A stretch of 6,405 bases of DNA, taken from an uncultured Clostridia bacterium (GTDB lineage: Bacteria > Bacillota > Clostridia > TANB77 > CAG-508). This document shows, piece after piece, positions 1-6,038 of the stretch (its first letter is position 1; each line of letters opens with the position of its first letter). The stretch spans positions 1-6,405 of the forward strand of contig CAKPKU010000080.1 of assembly GCA_934167365.1 (NCBI GenBank), in the 5' to 3' direction. The position numbers and the translations under genes were made by a program. The notes beneath the pieces are model-generated. The model saw nothing but the letters and a program-made list of their open reading frames with translations, had not been told where the DNA came from and made no database searches.

Positions 1-339
1 TTAGAATTAGTTCATGCATTTAATATAAGAACACAAAAATCATTATTAGAAATAAATATATTATCAAATAAATATTTGGTAGGAGCATTTATATTAGGAG
101 CTTTACTACAAATTTTAGTAGTAATAATACCTCAATTTGCACAAATATTTAAAGTTCAAAATTTAACTAGTCAGCAATGGATATATACAATAATTATATC
201 TGTATTACCAATAGTTATAGTTGAAATACAAAAGTTATTTAATGCCAGAAATTTTGGAAAGTGGGAAACAACATCAACAAGAAAATTAAATAAACCAGAA
301 ACAGAAGTTTATGGATTTAAAAGAGAATATATGAAATAA
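1..339 (+). CDS. C-terminal end of a cation-transporting P-type ATPase (5' truncated by window)
   Basis: The frame is open from base 1 to the TAA at 337-339 and gives 112 residues; the start lies outside the window. The first residues (LELVHAFNIRTQKSLL) followed by NKYLVGAF, a hydrophobic segment ending LQILVVIIPQF, then QQWIYTIIISVLPIVIVEIQK match the last membrane helices (M8-M10 region) of calcium-type P-type ATPases, where HAFN-R, NKxL, LQ--V---P and the final P---E-K are typical. Two strongly hydrophobic helices are visible at about residues 27-46 and 59-76, followed by a hydrophilic tail of about 35 residues. Such pumps sit in the cytoplasmic membrane and use ATP to expel Ca2+ or a similar cation. 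The ion cannot be fixed because the catalytic DKTGT region and the M4-M6 binding residues are missing here. An internal TTG at 76 is not a start; the protein match continues upstream of it. Confidence 0.85.
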   Translation, partial: LELVHAFNIRTQKSLLEINILSNKYLVGAFILGALLQILVVIIPQFAQIFKVQNLTSQQWIYTIIISVLPIVIVEIQKLFNARNFGKWETTSTRKLNKPETEVYGFKREYMK

Positions 340-380
340 GAGAATATAATAAAAAATAAAAAGAATATGAATATTAAAAG

Positions 381-412
381 AAACACCACATAAATATTTA
401 TGGGGTGTTTTT
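381..412 (+). terminator. Hairpin with short T-run after the ATPase gene, reaching the next start codon
   Basis: AAACACC (381-387) pairs with GGTGTTT (404-410). After one A-G mismatch the stem continues CATAA (389-393) with TTATG (398-402), closing a 4-base loop. TTTTT (408-412) ends directly at the ATG at 413. It can act as the ATPase terminator, although only two T lie beyond the stem. The 3' arm contains GGGGTG (402-407), the only plausible ribosome binding site of the downstream amidase gene, so the same hairpin would hide that site in any read-through transcript. Confidence 0.6.
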
Positions 413-1129
413 ATGATTATATTAAGTAAAAAAAGAATAGTTAATTTATTAACAATATTAGCAGTTTGCTTAACAGTATGTATAATTCAAAGTACGACTA
501 TTGATGATAGAACAGAGCAGACAGTCACATTGCCAGTAACGAATAAAGTAATAGTAATAGATGCAGGGCATGGAGTCCCAGATGAAGGGGCACAAAGTAG
601 TAACGGAATAAGTGAAGCAGAAACAAACTTAAATATAGCATTAAAATTGCAAAATCTATTAGAGCAAAGTGGAGCAACTGTTATTTTAACAAGATCAGAT
701 GAAAATGCTATATATGAAATTGATAGTCAAACATTAAAAGAAAAGAAAATATCAGATTTAAAAAATAGAGTAAAAATTGGAAATGAAAGTTCAGCTGATA
801 TATTTGTGTCAATTCATTTGAATAAAATACCACAACAACAATATTTTGGCTGGCAGACATTTTTTAGAACTGGAGATGAAAATAGTATAAAATTAGCAAA
901 ATTGATACAAAATAATTTAAACGAATCAATTGAAACAGAAAATAACAGAGTTGCTATGAAATTAGATACAGTATATATAATGAAAAAAGTTGAAATACCA
1001 ATTACAATTGTAGAATGTGGTTTTTTATCTAATCCAGAAGAAGAGCAAAAATTATTAGATGATAATTATCAAAATAGACTAGCATGGGGAATTTATAGTG
1101 GAATAATGGATTATTTTAAAGAGCTTTAA
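413..1129 (+). CDS. cwlD: N-acetylmuramoyl-L-alanine amidase, CwlD type (spore cortex)
   Basis: This 238-residue protein has one N-terminal membrane segment or signal anchor (about residues 8-26) followed by a single Amidase_3 domain (about 44-236). The metal site is intact: H53 in DAGHG, E68 in GISEAETNL and H135 in SIHLN as zinc ligands, and E201 in VECGFLSN as the catalytic acid. The domain order, NRV motif (118-120), FFR region and C-terminal AWGIYSGIMDYF agree closely with CwlD rather than with larger cell-separation amidases, and the length is normal for CwlD. In sporulating Firmicutes CwlD strips the peptide stem from MurNAc in the cortex, so that PdaA can form muramic-delta-lactam, needed for germination; it is exported across the forespore outer membrane. 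ATG 413 is supported by GGGGTG (402-407) five bases upstream and by the full signal segment. No terminator is seen after the gene. No sigma-A promoter is obvious; a possible sigma-E-like box is discussed in the findings. Confidence 0.88.
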   Translation: MIILSKKRIVNLLTILAVCLTVCIIQSTTIDDRTEQTVTLPVTNKVIVIDAGHGVPDEGAQSSNGISEAETNLNIALKLQNLLEQSGATVILTRSDENAIYEIDSQTLKEKKISDLKNRVKIGNESSADIFVSIHLNKIPQQQYFGWQTFFRTGDENSIKLAKLIQNNLNESIETENNRVAMKLDTVYIMKKVEIPITIVECGFLSNPEEEQKLLDDNYQNRLAWGIYSGIMDYFKEL

Positions 1130-1409
1130 GACTATAATAAAAACAACTATTATAAAAACTATTCAATATAATTAAATTATTAAAATGAAAATAGTAATTT
1201 TCCATTATAAAAAAGTACAATCAATATAGCGCACAAAGTTACTACTAATTTTAGTGTCCAAACAATTTTGTCTGCTATTGTTTAGTAGAAAAATGGAGAA
1301 AAAGGGAGAAAAAAGAAGAAAAAGAGAGCAATTTTAGCAAAAATATTACAAAATATATGAAATTTTCTATTAAAATTGATGAAATTTGCCTAAAAAGGCA
1401 TACTTTAGT
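1130..1409. other. Gene-free interval between cwlD and the M23 gene
   Basis: No convincing coding frame on either strand. It holds a weak AT-only hairpin just after cwlD (TATAAT 1133-1138 with ATTATA 1149-1154, no T-run), an interrupted inverted repeat (1242-1288), a 34-base pure purine run (1295-1328) and a tiny TGCC/GGCA hairpin (1387-1400). No tRNA or recognised riboswitch fold was seen. The strong promoter of the next gene begins right after it, so most of this interval is probably not in the leader of the M23 mRNA. Confidence 0.6.
1242..1288. repeat. Interrupted inverted repeat
   Basis: The right arm ATTGTTTAGTAG (1277-1288) is complementary to CTACTA (1242-1247) plus AACAAT (1261-1266), with 13 unpaired bases between the two left half-arms and a 10-base loop at 1267-1276. 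It is followed by purines rather than a T-run, so it is not a standard terminator on the + strand. The function is unknown. Confidence 0.4.
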
Positions 1410-1438
1410 TTGAATTTGCTGAGAATATATGTTATAAT
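1410..1438 (+). promoter_or_regulatory. Sigma-A promoter with extended -10 for the M23 gene
   Basis: TTGAAT (-35, 1410-1415), a 17-base spacer and a perfect TATAAT (-10, 1433-1438), with TG one base before the -10 (1430-1431). Transcription should begin near 1445, giving a leader of about 30 bases before the inferred ATT start. The promoter suggests vegetative expression, independent of cwlD. Confidence 0.8.
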
Positions 1439-1455
1439 AAAACATAGTCGCAAAT

Positions 1456-1464
1456 AAAAAGGAG
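1456..1464 (+). promoter_or_regulatory. Ribosome binding site that places the M23 start upstream of the first ATG
   Basis: AAAAAGGAG is the only strong Shine-Dalgarno sequence between the promoter and the gene. It lies 89 bases before the first in-frame ATG (1554), far too distant to serve it. The in-frame ATT at 1476 lies 11 bases after it. GTG at 1466 is in another frame, only one base away, and reads to a stop after seven codons. Confidence 0.7.
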
Positions 1465-1475
1465 TGTGAAAATTT

Positions 1476-2501
1476 ATTTTAAGCAATAGATTATTAAACT
1501 ATACAAACGATAAAAGGCGAATAACAATAATAATATCTATAGCAGTAATAATAATGTTAGCAGTTATTTTGCTAAAATGCAATTGTAAACTTGTTTATAA
1601 AGTTAGTGTTGATGGAACTGCAGTAGGATATGTAACAGATAAAAATGAATTTACTTGTATGATAACAAACAAAGTGTTAAATCAGAACAATGAAAATATA
1701 GAGCTAGTAGTTTTAAATGAAATCCCTAAGTATTCATTAGCTATTATAGGCAAAAACAAACAAACTGATGAGGAAGAAATAATAAATACATTGAAATTAA
1801 AGGCAGATGTAACATATAAATTATATGCAATAACTTTAGATGGAGAAGACAAAGCATATGTTAATAATTTTAATGAAGCAAAAGAAAAAGTAGCTGAATT
1901 AACAGAAAAATATAAAGAAAAAGTAGAAACAGAATTTGGTATAAGAGAAGTATATACAGAAAATATATTTGAATATAATAATATGAAATATGCGACTGTA
2001 ACTAAATTTGAAAGAAATTTAGAAGCTGAAGAAAAACAAAAGGCAGAAGCTAAAGCTGCTGAAGAAGCGGCAGCAAAAGAAGCAGCGAAAGTTGCATCTG
2101 CTGGAAAAGTAAATGGAGTAGTGTTTACAACAGCTCCAGTATCTGGTAGAATTTCTTCAAGATATGGTGCAAATGAAAGTATAAGAAATCATACACATAA
2201 AGGATTAGACATAGCAGCACCTAATGGAACACCAATTGTTGCAGCAGCTGATGGAGTTGTAAAATATGCACAATATAACAGTGGTGGATATGGAAATTTA
2301 GTTATAATAGATCATGGAAATGGTGTTGAAACATATTATGGACATTGTAGTAAATTGTATGTTTCAGTAGGACAAACAGTAAGTGCAGGAGATACAATCG
2401 CAGCAGTAGGAACTACTGGAAATTCAACAGGAAACCATTTACATTTTGAAATTAGAAAAGATGGAAATCAAGTAAATCCACAAAATTATTTATATAATTA
2501 G
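1476..2501 (+). CDS. Membrane-anchored M23 (LytM-type) peptidoglycan endopeptidase
   Basis: The C-terminal domain (about residues 216-341, counted from the ATT start) is a complete LytM peptidase. HKGLD gives zinc ligands H241 and D245, YGHCSKL gives catalytic H290, and NHLHFE gives H321 and zinc ligand H323. All are present, so an active enzyme cleaving peptide cross-bridges of peptidoglycan is expected. Upstream are a charged Ala/Glu/Lys-rich helix (about 183-209), probably a spacer, and an extracytoplasmic region with two similar segments, VYKVSVDGTAVGYV (40-53) and TYKLYAITLDGEDKAYV (113-129). The frame is open from 1470. Codons 1476-1553 encode a short basic N-terminus (NDKRR) and the first half of a membrane helix (about 16-33), which an ATG start at 1554 would cut in two. 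ATT 1476 is therefore preferred; a one-base indel after GTG 1466 is the alternative. The protein should be anchored with its peptidase outside the membrane. SpoIIQ is another LytM-type possibility, but the sigma-A promoter argues for a vegetative role. I assign no gene symbol. Confidence 0.85.
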   Translation: MLSNRLLNYTNDKRRITIIISIAVIIMLAVILLKCNCKLVYKVSVDGTAVGYVTDKNEFTCMITNKVLNQNNENIELVVLNEIPKYSLAIIGKNKQTDEEEIINTLKLKADVTYKLYAITLDGEDKAYVNNFNEAKEKVAELTEKYKEKVETEFGIREVYTENIFEYNNMKYATVTKFERNLEAEEKQKAEAKAAEEAAAKEAAKVASAGKVNGVVFTTAPVSGRISSRYGANESIRNHTHKGLDIAAPNGTPIVAAADGVVKYAQYNSGGYGNLVIIDHGNGVETYYGHCSKLYVSVGQTVSAGDTIAAVGTTGNSTGNHLHFEIRKDGNQVNPQNYLYN

Positions 2502-2516
2502 GATATATTACAAAAT

Positions 2517-2563
2517 AAAAAAGTAGAATATAAAATTATGCAACTTTTATATTCTACTTTTTT
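2517..2563. terminator. Bidirectional terminator between convergent M23 and pepV genes
   Basis: A perfect 19-bp inverted repeat: the arm 2517-2535 (AAAAAAGTAGAATATAAAA) pairs with 2545-2563 around a 9-base loop. It ends in TTTTTT on the + strand and, because the left arm begins with A6, also on the - strand. It starts 15 bases after the M23 stop and lies one base from the pepV stop, so it can serve both genes. Confidence 0.9.
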
Positions 2564-2564
2564 A

Positions 2565-3968
2565 TTATTCAGTCAACTTTCTAATTGCTTTTATAAAAAT
2601 TTCAATACTAGTTAATATATCATCAATTTCAATAAATTCATCAGCTTGATGGCACATATCCATTTTTCGTGGCATCGTACATCCAAATGATACCATATTT
2701 TTGAAAGCTCTTGCATATGTTGCACCAGGACATGTTATAGGTGTTTCATTTAAACCAGTTACTTCGTTAAATACACCACACAATGTTGTAACAAGAGGAT
2801 CAGTTTTTGGTATATATAAAGCTTGTTTTTCATCTGAAAATTTAATCGAAATATCAGTATATTCTAAACATGAATCATTTATTTTCTGTTTTATTATAGA
2901 TGAATATATTGTAACAGGTATTCTAATATTTAATCCAAGAAGTATTTTGTTATCAGCAAAAGAAATATTACCAACATTTAAAGTTAAATTTCCAGATTCA
3001 TCTGTACAATTTATATTTAATGAATTCCCGTTAAGTTCAGTATTAATTTTTTCTTTAAAAAATTTAAAAAAAGGTATACAAATGTTATGAATCTCAAAAA
3101 GATCGTTTATTACAATAAGTAATCTAGATAAAGCATTAATACCTAAATCAGGATATGCAGCATGTGCAGCAACTCCAGTTGATATAAGTTTTATTTTATT
3201 ATCACTTATTTTTGATATATCAATATGAAAATTATAATCTATAACTATTTTTTCAATTTCACTTTTTAGAAGATCATATGATAAAGATTCATTATTAAAT
3301 CTTATTACAGATTCACTAGATTTTGGCACAATATTTATAGCATTATCACATGTAATACTTTCTATTTTTAAATCACCTGAAGGAATATAAGTAGAATCAA
3401 TATAAGTATTTAAAAATCCTTTTTCTGCATATATACATGGAAAATCAGCATCAGGACTAAATCCAATAGTTGGAAGCTCTTCGTGTTGTTTGTAATATTC
3501 AATACATTTCCATGAAACCTCCTCATTTAATCCTAAAATTAAACGAACTCTTTTATGTACATTCATTGTATCCATTACATATTTCATAGCATACAAAGAA
3601 GCAATAACAGGTCCTTTATCATCAATAGCACCTCTACCATAGATTTTATTGTTTTCAATAATAGGATCAAATGGTGAGCATTTTGTCCAACCATCTCCAC
3701 CAGGAACAACATCAAGATGTCCAACAATACCAAGCAATTCAGCACCTTCACCAAACTCTATATAACCACAATATCCATCTATGTTTTTAGCTCTAAAGCC
3801 TAAACTATCAGCCAATTTTAATATATAATTCAAAGCATCTGAACAGTTTTTTCCAAAAGGCATACCATCTTCAGCAGAGCCTTCATCCGAAACACTAGGA
3901 ATTTTTATCAGTTCACAAATATTATTCAAAATATTATCTTTATTATCATCAATAAACTTCTTTATCAT
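2565..3968 (-). CDS. pepV: Zn-dependent M20 family dipeptidase, PepV type
   Basis: At 467 residues it is full length for PepV, a cytoplasmic dinuclear-zinc peptidase that splits dipeptides and trims short peptides for amino-acid supply. Visible site residues: H84 and D86 in VGHLDVVP, bridging D116 in YGRGAIDDKGP, catalytic E149 and ligand E150 in LNEEVSW, D173 in GFSPDADFP, and H440 in MCHQADEFI. H269 in GVAAHAAYP matches the histidine that the lid domain contributes to the active site. The sequence around 165-184 (PTIGFSPDADFPCIYAEKG) is diagnostic for PepV within M20. One small oddity is N148, where many M20 enzymes have Asp before the catalytic Glu. The start ATG (3966-3968) is fixed by AGGAGGT at 3977-3983, eight bases upstream. 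The gene is a single unit with its own promoter, convergent with the M23 gene and separated from aspS by a terminator. Confidence 0.93.
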   Translation of the reverse strand: MIKKFIDDNKDNILNNICELIKIPSVSDEGSAEDGMPFGKNCSDALNYILKLADSLGFRAKNIDGYCGYIEFGEGAELLGIVGHLDVVPGGDGWTKCSPFDPIIENNKIYGRGAIDDKGPVIASLYAMKYVMDTMNVHKRVRLILGLNEEVSWKCIEYYKQHEELPTIGFSPDADFPCIYAEKGFLNTYIDSTYIPSGDLKIESITCDNAINIVPKSSESVIRFNNESLSYDLLKSEIEKIVIDYNFHIDISKISDNKIKLISTGVAAHAAYPDLGINALSRLLIVINDLFEIHNICIPFFKFFKEKINTELNGNSLNINCTDESGNLTLNVGNISFADNKILLGLNIRIPVTIYSSIIKQKINDSCLEYTDISIKFSDEKQALYIPKTDPLVTTLCGVFNEVTGLNETPITCPGATYARAFKNMVSFGCTMPRKMDMCHQADEFIEIDDILTSIEIFIKAIRKLTE

Positions 3969-3991
3969 AAGTACAAACCTCCTACAAAAAA

Positions 3992-4020
3992 ATTATATTC
4001 AAAAACATAGCTTAAATCAA
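3992..4020 (-). promoter_or_regulatory. Probable sigma-A promoter of pepV
   Basis: Read on the - strand: TTGATT (-35, 4020-4015), a 17-base spacer and TATAAT (-10, 3997-3992). The expected start near 3985 leaves a leader of only about 17 bases, with the AGGAGGT ribosome binding site (3983-3977) almost at the 5' end. Confidence 0.65.
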
Positions 4021-4077
4021 GACCATATGCTATAATTTTTTCAAAAGGATAGAAGAGCTTGAAATATAAGTATAATA

Positions 4078-4129
4078 AAAACTTCCAGTAAGTATTAAAC
4101 ATTAAGTCTAAATACATACTGGAAGTTTT
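4078..4129 (-). terminator. Terminator of aspS
   Basis: AAAACTTCCAGTA (4078-4090) pairs perfectly with TACTGGAAGTTTT (4117-4129). GTATT (4092-4096) and AATAC (4111-4115) can extend the stem inside. On the - strand the stem is followed by a T-rich tail (TTTTTATTAT). It begins 18 bases beyond the aspS stop and upstream of the pepV promoter. Confidence 0.8.
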
Positions 4130-4146
4130 AAATCTCTAAACAAGAA

Positions 4147-5901
4147 TTATTCTCTAGGTAAATCTAATTTTATATGAACATCTTCTAATTGAGCCCTAGT
4201 TACATTTCCAGGAGCACCCATTAATAAATCTTGAGCCTTGCTATTCATAGGGAATGCAATAACATCACGAATTGTTTCAGATCCTGTTAAAAGCATTATC
4301 ATTCTGTCAATACCAGGTGCTATTCCAGAGTGAGGTGGAGCACCAAATTGGAATGCATTGTATAATGCTGAGAATTTTTCTTCAATAACATCTTTTCCAT
4401 ATCCAACAATTTCAAAAGCTTTTTCCATTATTTCTGGATCATGGTTACGAACTGCACCTGAAGATAATTCTATACCATTACATACTATATCATATTGGTC
4501 AGCAGTTATATCTAATGGATTCATTGTATTTAAAGCTTCTAATCCACCTTGTGGCATTGAGAATGGGTTATGGCAAAATGCTAAATCTCCATTATCATCT
4601 AATTCATACATAGGGAAGTCTACTATCCAACAGAATTGGAATAAACTATCATCAATTAAATCTAATCTTTTTCCTAATTCATTTCTAATTTGACAAGCAA
4701 AGTTATTTGCATTTGCTTCATTGTCAGCTATAAAGAATATTGTATCTTCAACTTCTAATCCAGCTAAATCTTTTAATTCAGATTTCATATCGTCTGGAAT
4801 AAATTTATCAATAGGTCCTTTGTATGACATATCTTCTTGAACTTCTAAGTATCCAAGTCCACCCATACCAATACTTTGAGCATATGCTAACATTTTTTCA
4901 TGGAATCCTTTTGATTGATGTCCTTTTATTTTTATAGCACGAACTGTTCTATCATGGAATGGTTTGAATGTACATCTTTGGAAGAAATCTGTAACATCAA
5001 TTATAATTAATGGATTTCTTAAATCTGGTTTATCGCATCCATATTTAACCATTGCTTCTTTGTAAGGAATTCTAGGGAATGGGTATGCTGCTACTTTTTT
5101 ATCTGAAAATTTTGTAAATGTGTTGTAAACAACTGGTTCCATTACACTAAATACATCTTCTTGTGTAGCATAAGCCATTTCCATATCTAATTGATAAAAT
5201 TCACCAGGAGCACGATCAGCTCTTGCGTCTTCATCTCTAAAACATGGAGCTATTTGGAAATATTTATCAATACCAGATACCATTAATAATTGTTTAAATT
5301 GTTGAGGTGCTTGTGGTAATGCATAAAATTTTCCAGGATGAACTCTACTTGGTACTAAATAATCTCTTGCACCTTCTGGAGATGAGCTTGTCAATATTGG
5401 TGTTTGAACCTCCAAAAATCCTTGTTCAATCATTTGAGAGCGTAGGTATTGTAAAACTTGAGCTCTTAATTTTAAGTTATCTTGTAATTTTTTTCCTCTT
5501 AAATCTAAAAATCTATATTGAAGACGTAAATCTTCTCTAACATCTTGATTTACATTTACTTCAAAAGGTAAATTCTTTGTTCTTTTTCCTAAAATTTTTA
5601 TATCTTTTATAACAACTTCAACTTCACCTGTTGGAATTTTAGGGTTGTAAGTTTCTTCATCTCTTTTTCTTACTGTTCCTGAAATTGTTACTGTTGATTC
5701 AATTGGAATATGTGATGCGAAATCTACCATTTCAGTTTCTCCAGATGTTACAACTTGTGTAATACCATACATATCACGAATGTCTAAAAAAACTAATCCT
5801 CCTAAATCACGTATTGTTTCAACAAATCCTGCAACTTTAACTTCTTTTCCAACATCAGATATATGAAGTTCGCCACAGTTATGAGTTCTGTACTCGTTCA
5901 T
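4147..5901 (-). CDS. aspS: Aspartate--tRNA ligase (AspRS), possibly Asp/Asn
   Basis: This 584-residue class II synthetase attaches aspartate to tRNA in the cytoplasm. Domains in order: N-terminal OB-fold for anticodon binding (about 1-105, with RDLGGLVFLDIRD), catalytic core with motif 1 (GFLEVQTPIL, 161-170), QFKQLLMVSG (201-210) and motif 2 (FRDEDARADRAPGEF, 221-235), the bacterial GAD insertion (about 290-425, with GGLGYL and KGPIDKF), and motif 3 (GIAPGIDRM, 526-534, catalytic R533). The length is normal. The true start is ATG 5901: AAAGGAGA lies just upstream and MNEYRTHNCGEL is the standard AspRS beginning; the frame's 25 extra codons up to 5976 lie in the leader. The phrases PGEFYQLDMEM, CHNPFSMPQGG, CNGIELSSGAVRNH and APGIDR are, from memory, those of the alphaproteobacterial AspRS type rather than the Bacillus type. 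Position 33 is Leu, as in tRNA(Asp)-specific enzymes, while the T-box specifier points to Asn, so tRNA specificity is open. Confidence 0.95.
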   Translation of the reverse strand: MNEYRTHNCGELHISDVGKEVKVAGFVETIRDLGGLVFLDIRDMYGITQVVTSGETEMVDFASHIPIESTVTISGTVRKRDEETYNPKIPTGEVEVVIKDIKILGKRTKNLPFEVNVNQDVREDLRLQYRFLDLRGKKLQDNLKLRAQVLQYLRSQMIEQGFLEVQTPILTSSSPEGARDYLVPSRVHPGKFYALPQAPQQFKQLLMVSGIDKYFQIAPCFRDEDARADRAPGEFYQLDMEMAYATQEDVFSVMEPVVYNTFTKFSDKKVAAYPFPRIPYKEAMVKYGCDKPDLRNPLIIIDVTDFFQRCTFKPFHDRTVRAIKIKGHQSKGFHEKMLAYAQSIGMGGLGYLEVQEDMSYKGPIDKFIPDDMKSELKDLAGLEVEDTIFFIADNEANANNFACQIRNELGKRLDLIDDSLFQFCWIVDFPMYELDDNGDLAFCHNPFSMPQGGLEALNTMNPLDITADQYDIVCNGIELSSGAVRNHDPEIMEKAFEIVGYGKDVIEEKFSALYNAFQFGAPPHSGIAPGIDRMIMLLTGSETIRDVIAFPMNSKAQDLLMGAPGNVTRAQLEDVHIKLDLPRE

Positions 5902-5908
5902 AGTATAA

Positions 5909-5916
5909 TCTCCTTT
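5909..5916 (-). promoter_or_regulatory. Ribosome binding site fixing the aspS start
   Basis: AAAGGAGA on the - strand, with GGAG eight bases before ATG 5901. It rules out the in-frame ATG at 5976, which has no such site. A small hairpin (GGAATA/TATTCC, 5923-5939) lies just upstream. Confidence 0.85.
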
Positions 5917-6008
5917 CATTTGGGAATAGAATGTATTCCATAAATTTATATTATATTTAATATTGATTAAAGGCACAATATCAAATAGTTTGCAGTGTTA
6001 ATAAAAAC

Positions 6009-6038
6009 AAAAAACGCCCACTGCATAATGCAGGGACG
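6009..6038 (-). terminator. T-box-controlled intrinsic terminator
   Basis: On the - strand CGTCCCTGCA (6038-6029) pairs with TGCAGTGGGCG (6025-6015) around a three-base loop, with one bulged T and one G-T pair. TTTTTT follows at 6014-6009. Its 5' arm is also the 3' partner of the antiterminator, so the two folds exclude each other. Confidence 0.92.

Noticed and set aside
1133..1154. Terminator directly after cwlD (TATAAT/ATTATA)
   Set aside because: Only six A-T pairs with a 10-base loop and no T-run; too weak for an intrinsic terminator.
1293..1337. Tiny ORF (14 residues, almost all charged) in the polypurine tract
   Set aside because: No ribosome binding site at the right distance; the composition is explained by the purine run itself.
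1377..1404. Second promoter upstream of the M23 gene (TTGATG, 17 bases, CATACT)
   Set aside because: The -10 is poor and the far better promoter at 1410-1438 lies just downstream.
1440..1475. c-di-AMP or other riboswitch before the M23 cell-wall hydrolase gene
   Set aside because: The leader from the predicted start is only about 30 bases, too short for such an aptamer.
2701..3090. 129-codon + strand ORF inside pepV
   Set aside because: Antisense shadow of a clearly conserved gene, no ribosome binding site and no family resemblance; the + strand ORFs inside aspS (4358-4693, 5307-5540) are rejected for the same reason.
5902..5976. Upstream extension of aspS from an in-frame ATG at 5976
   Set aside because: The 25 added residues do not resemble AspRS, the ATG has no ribosome binding site, and a strong site sits correctly before ATG 5901.
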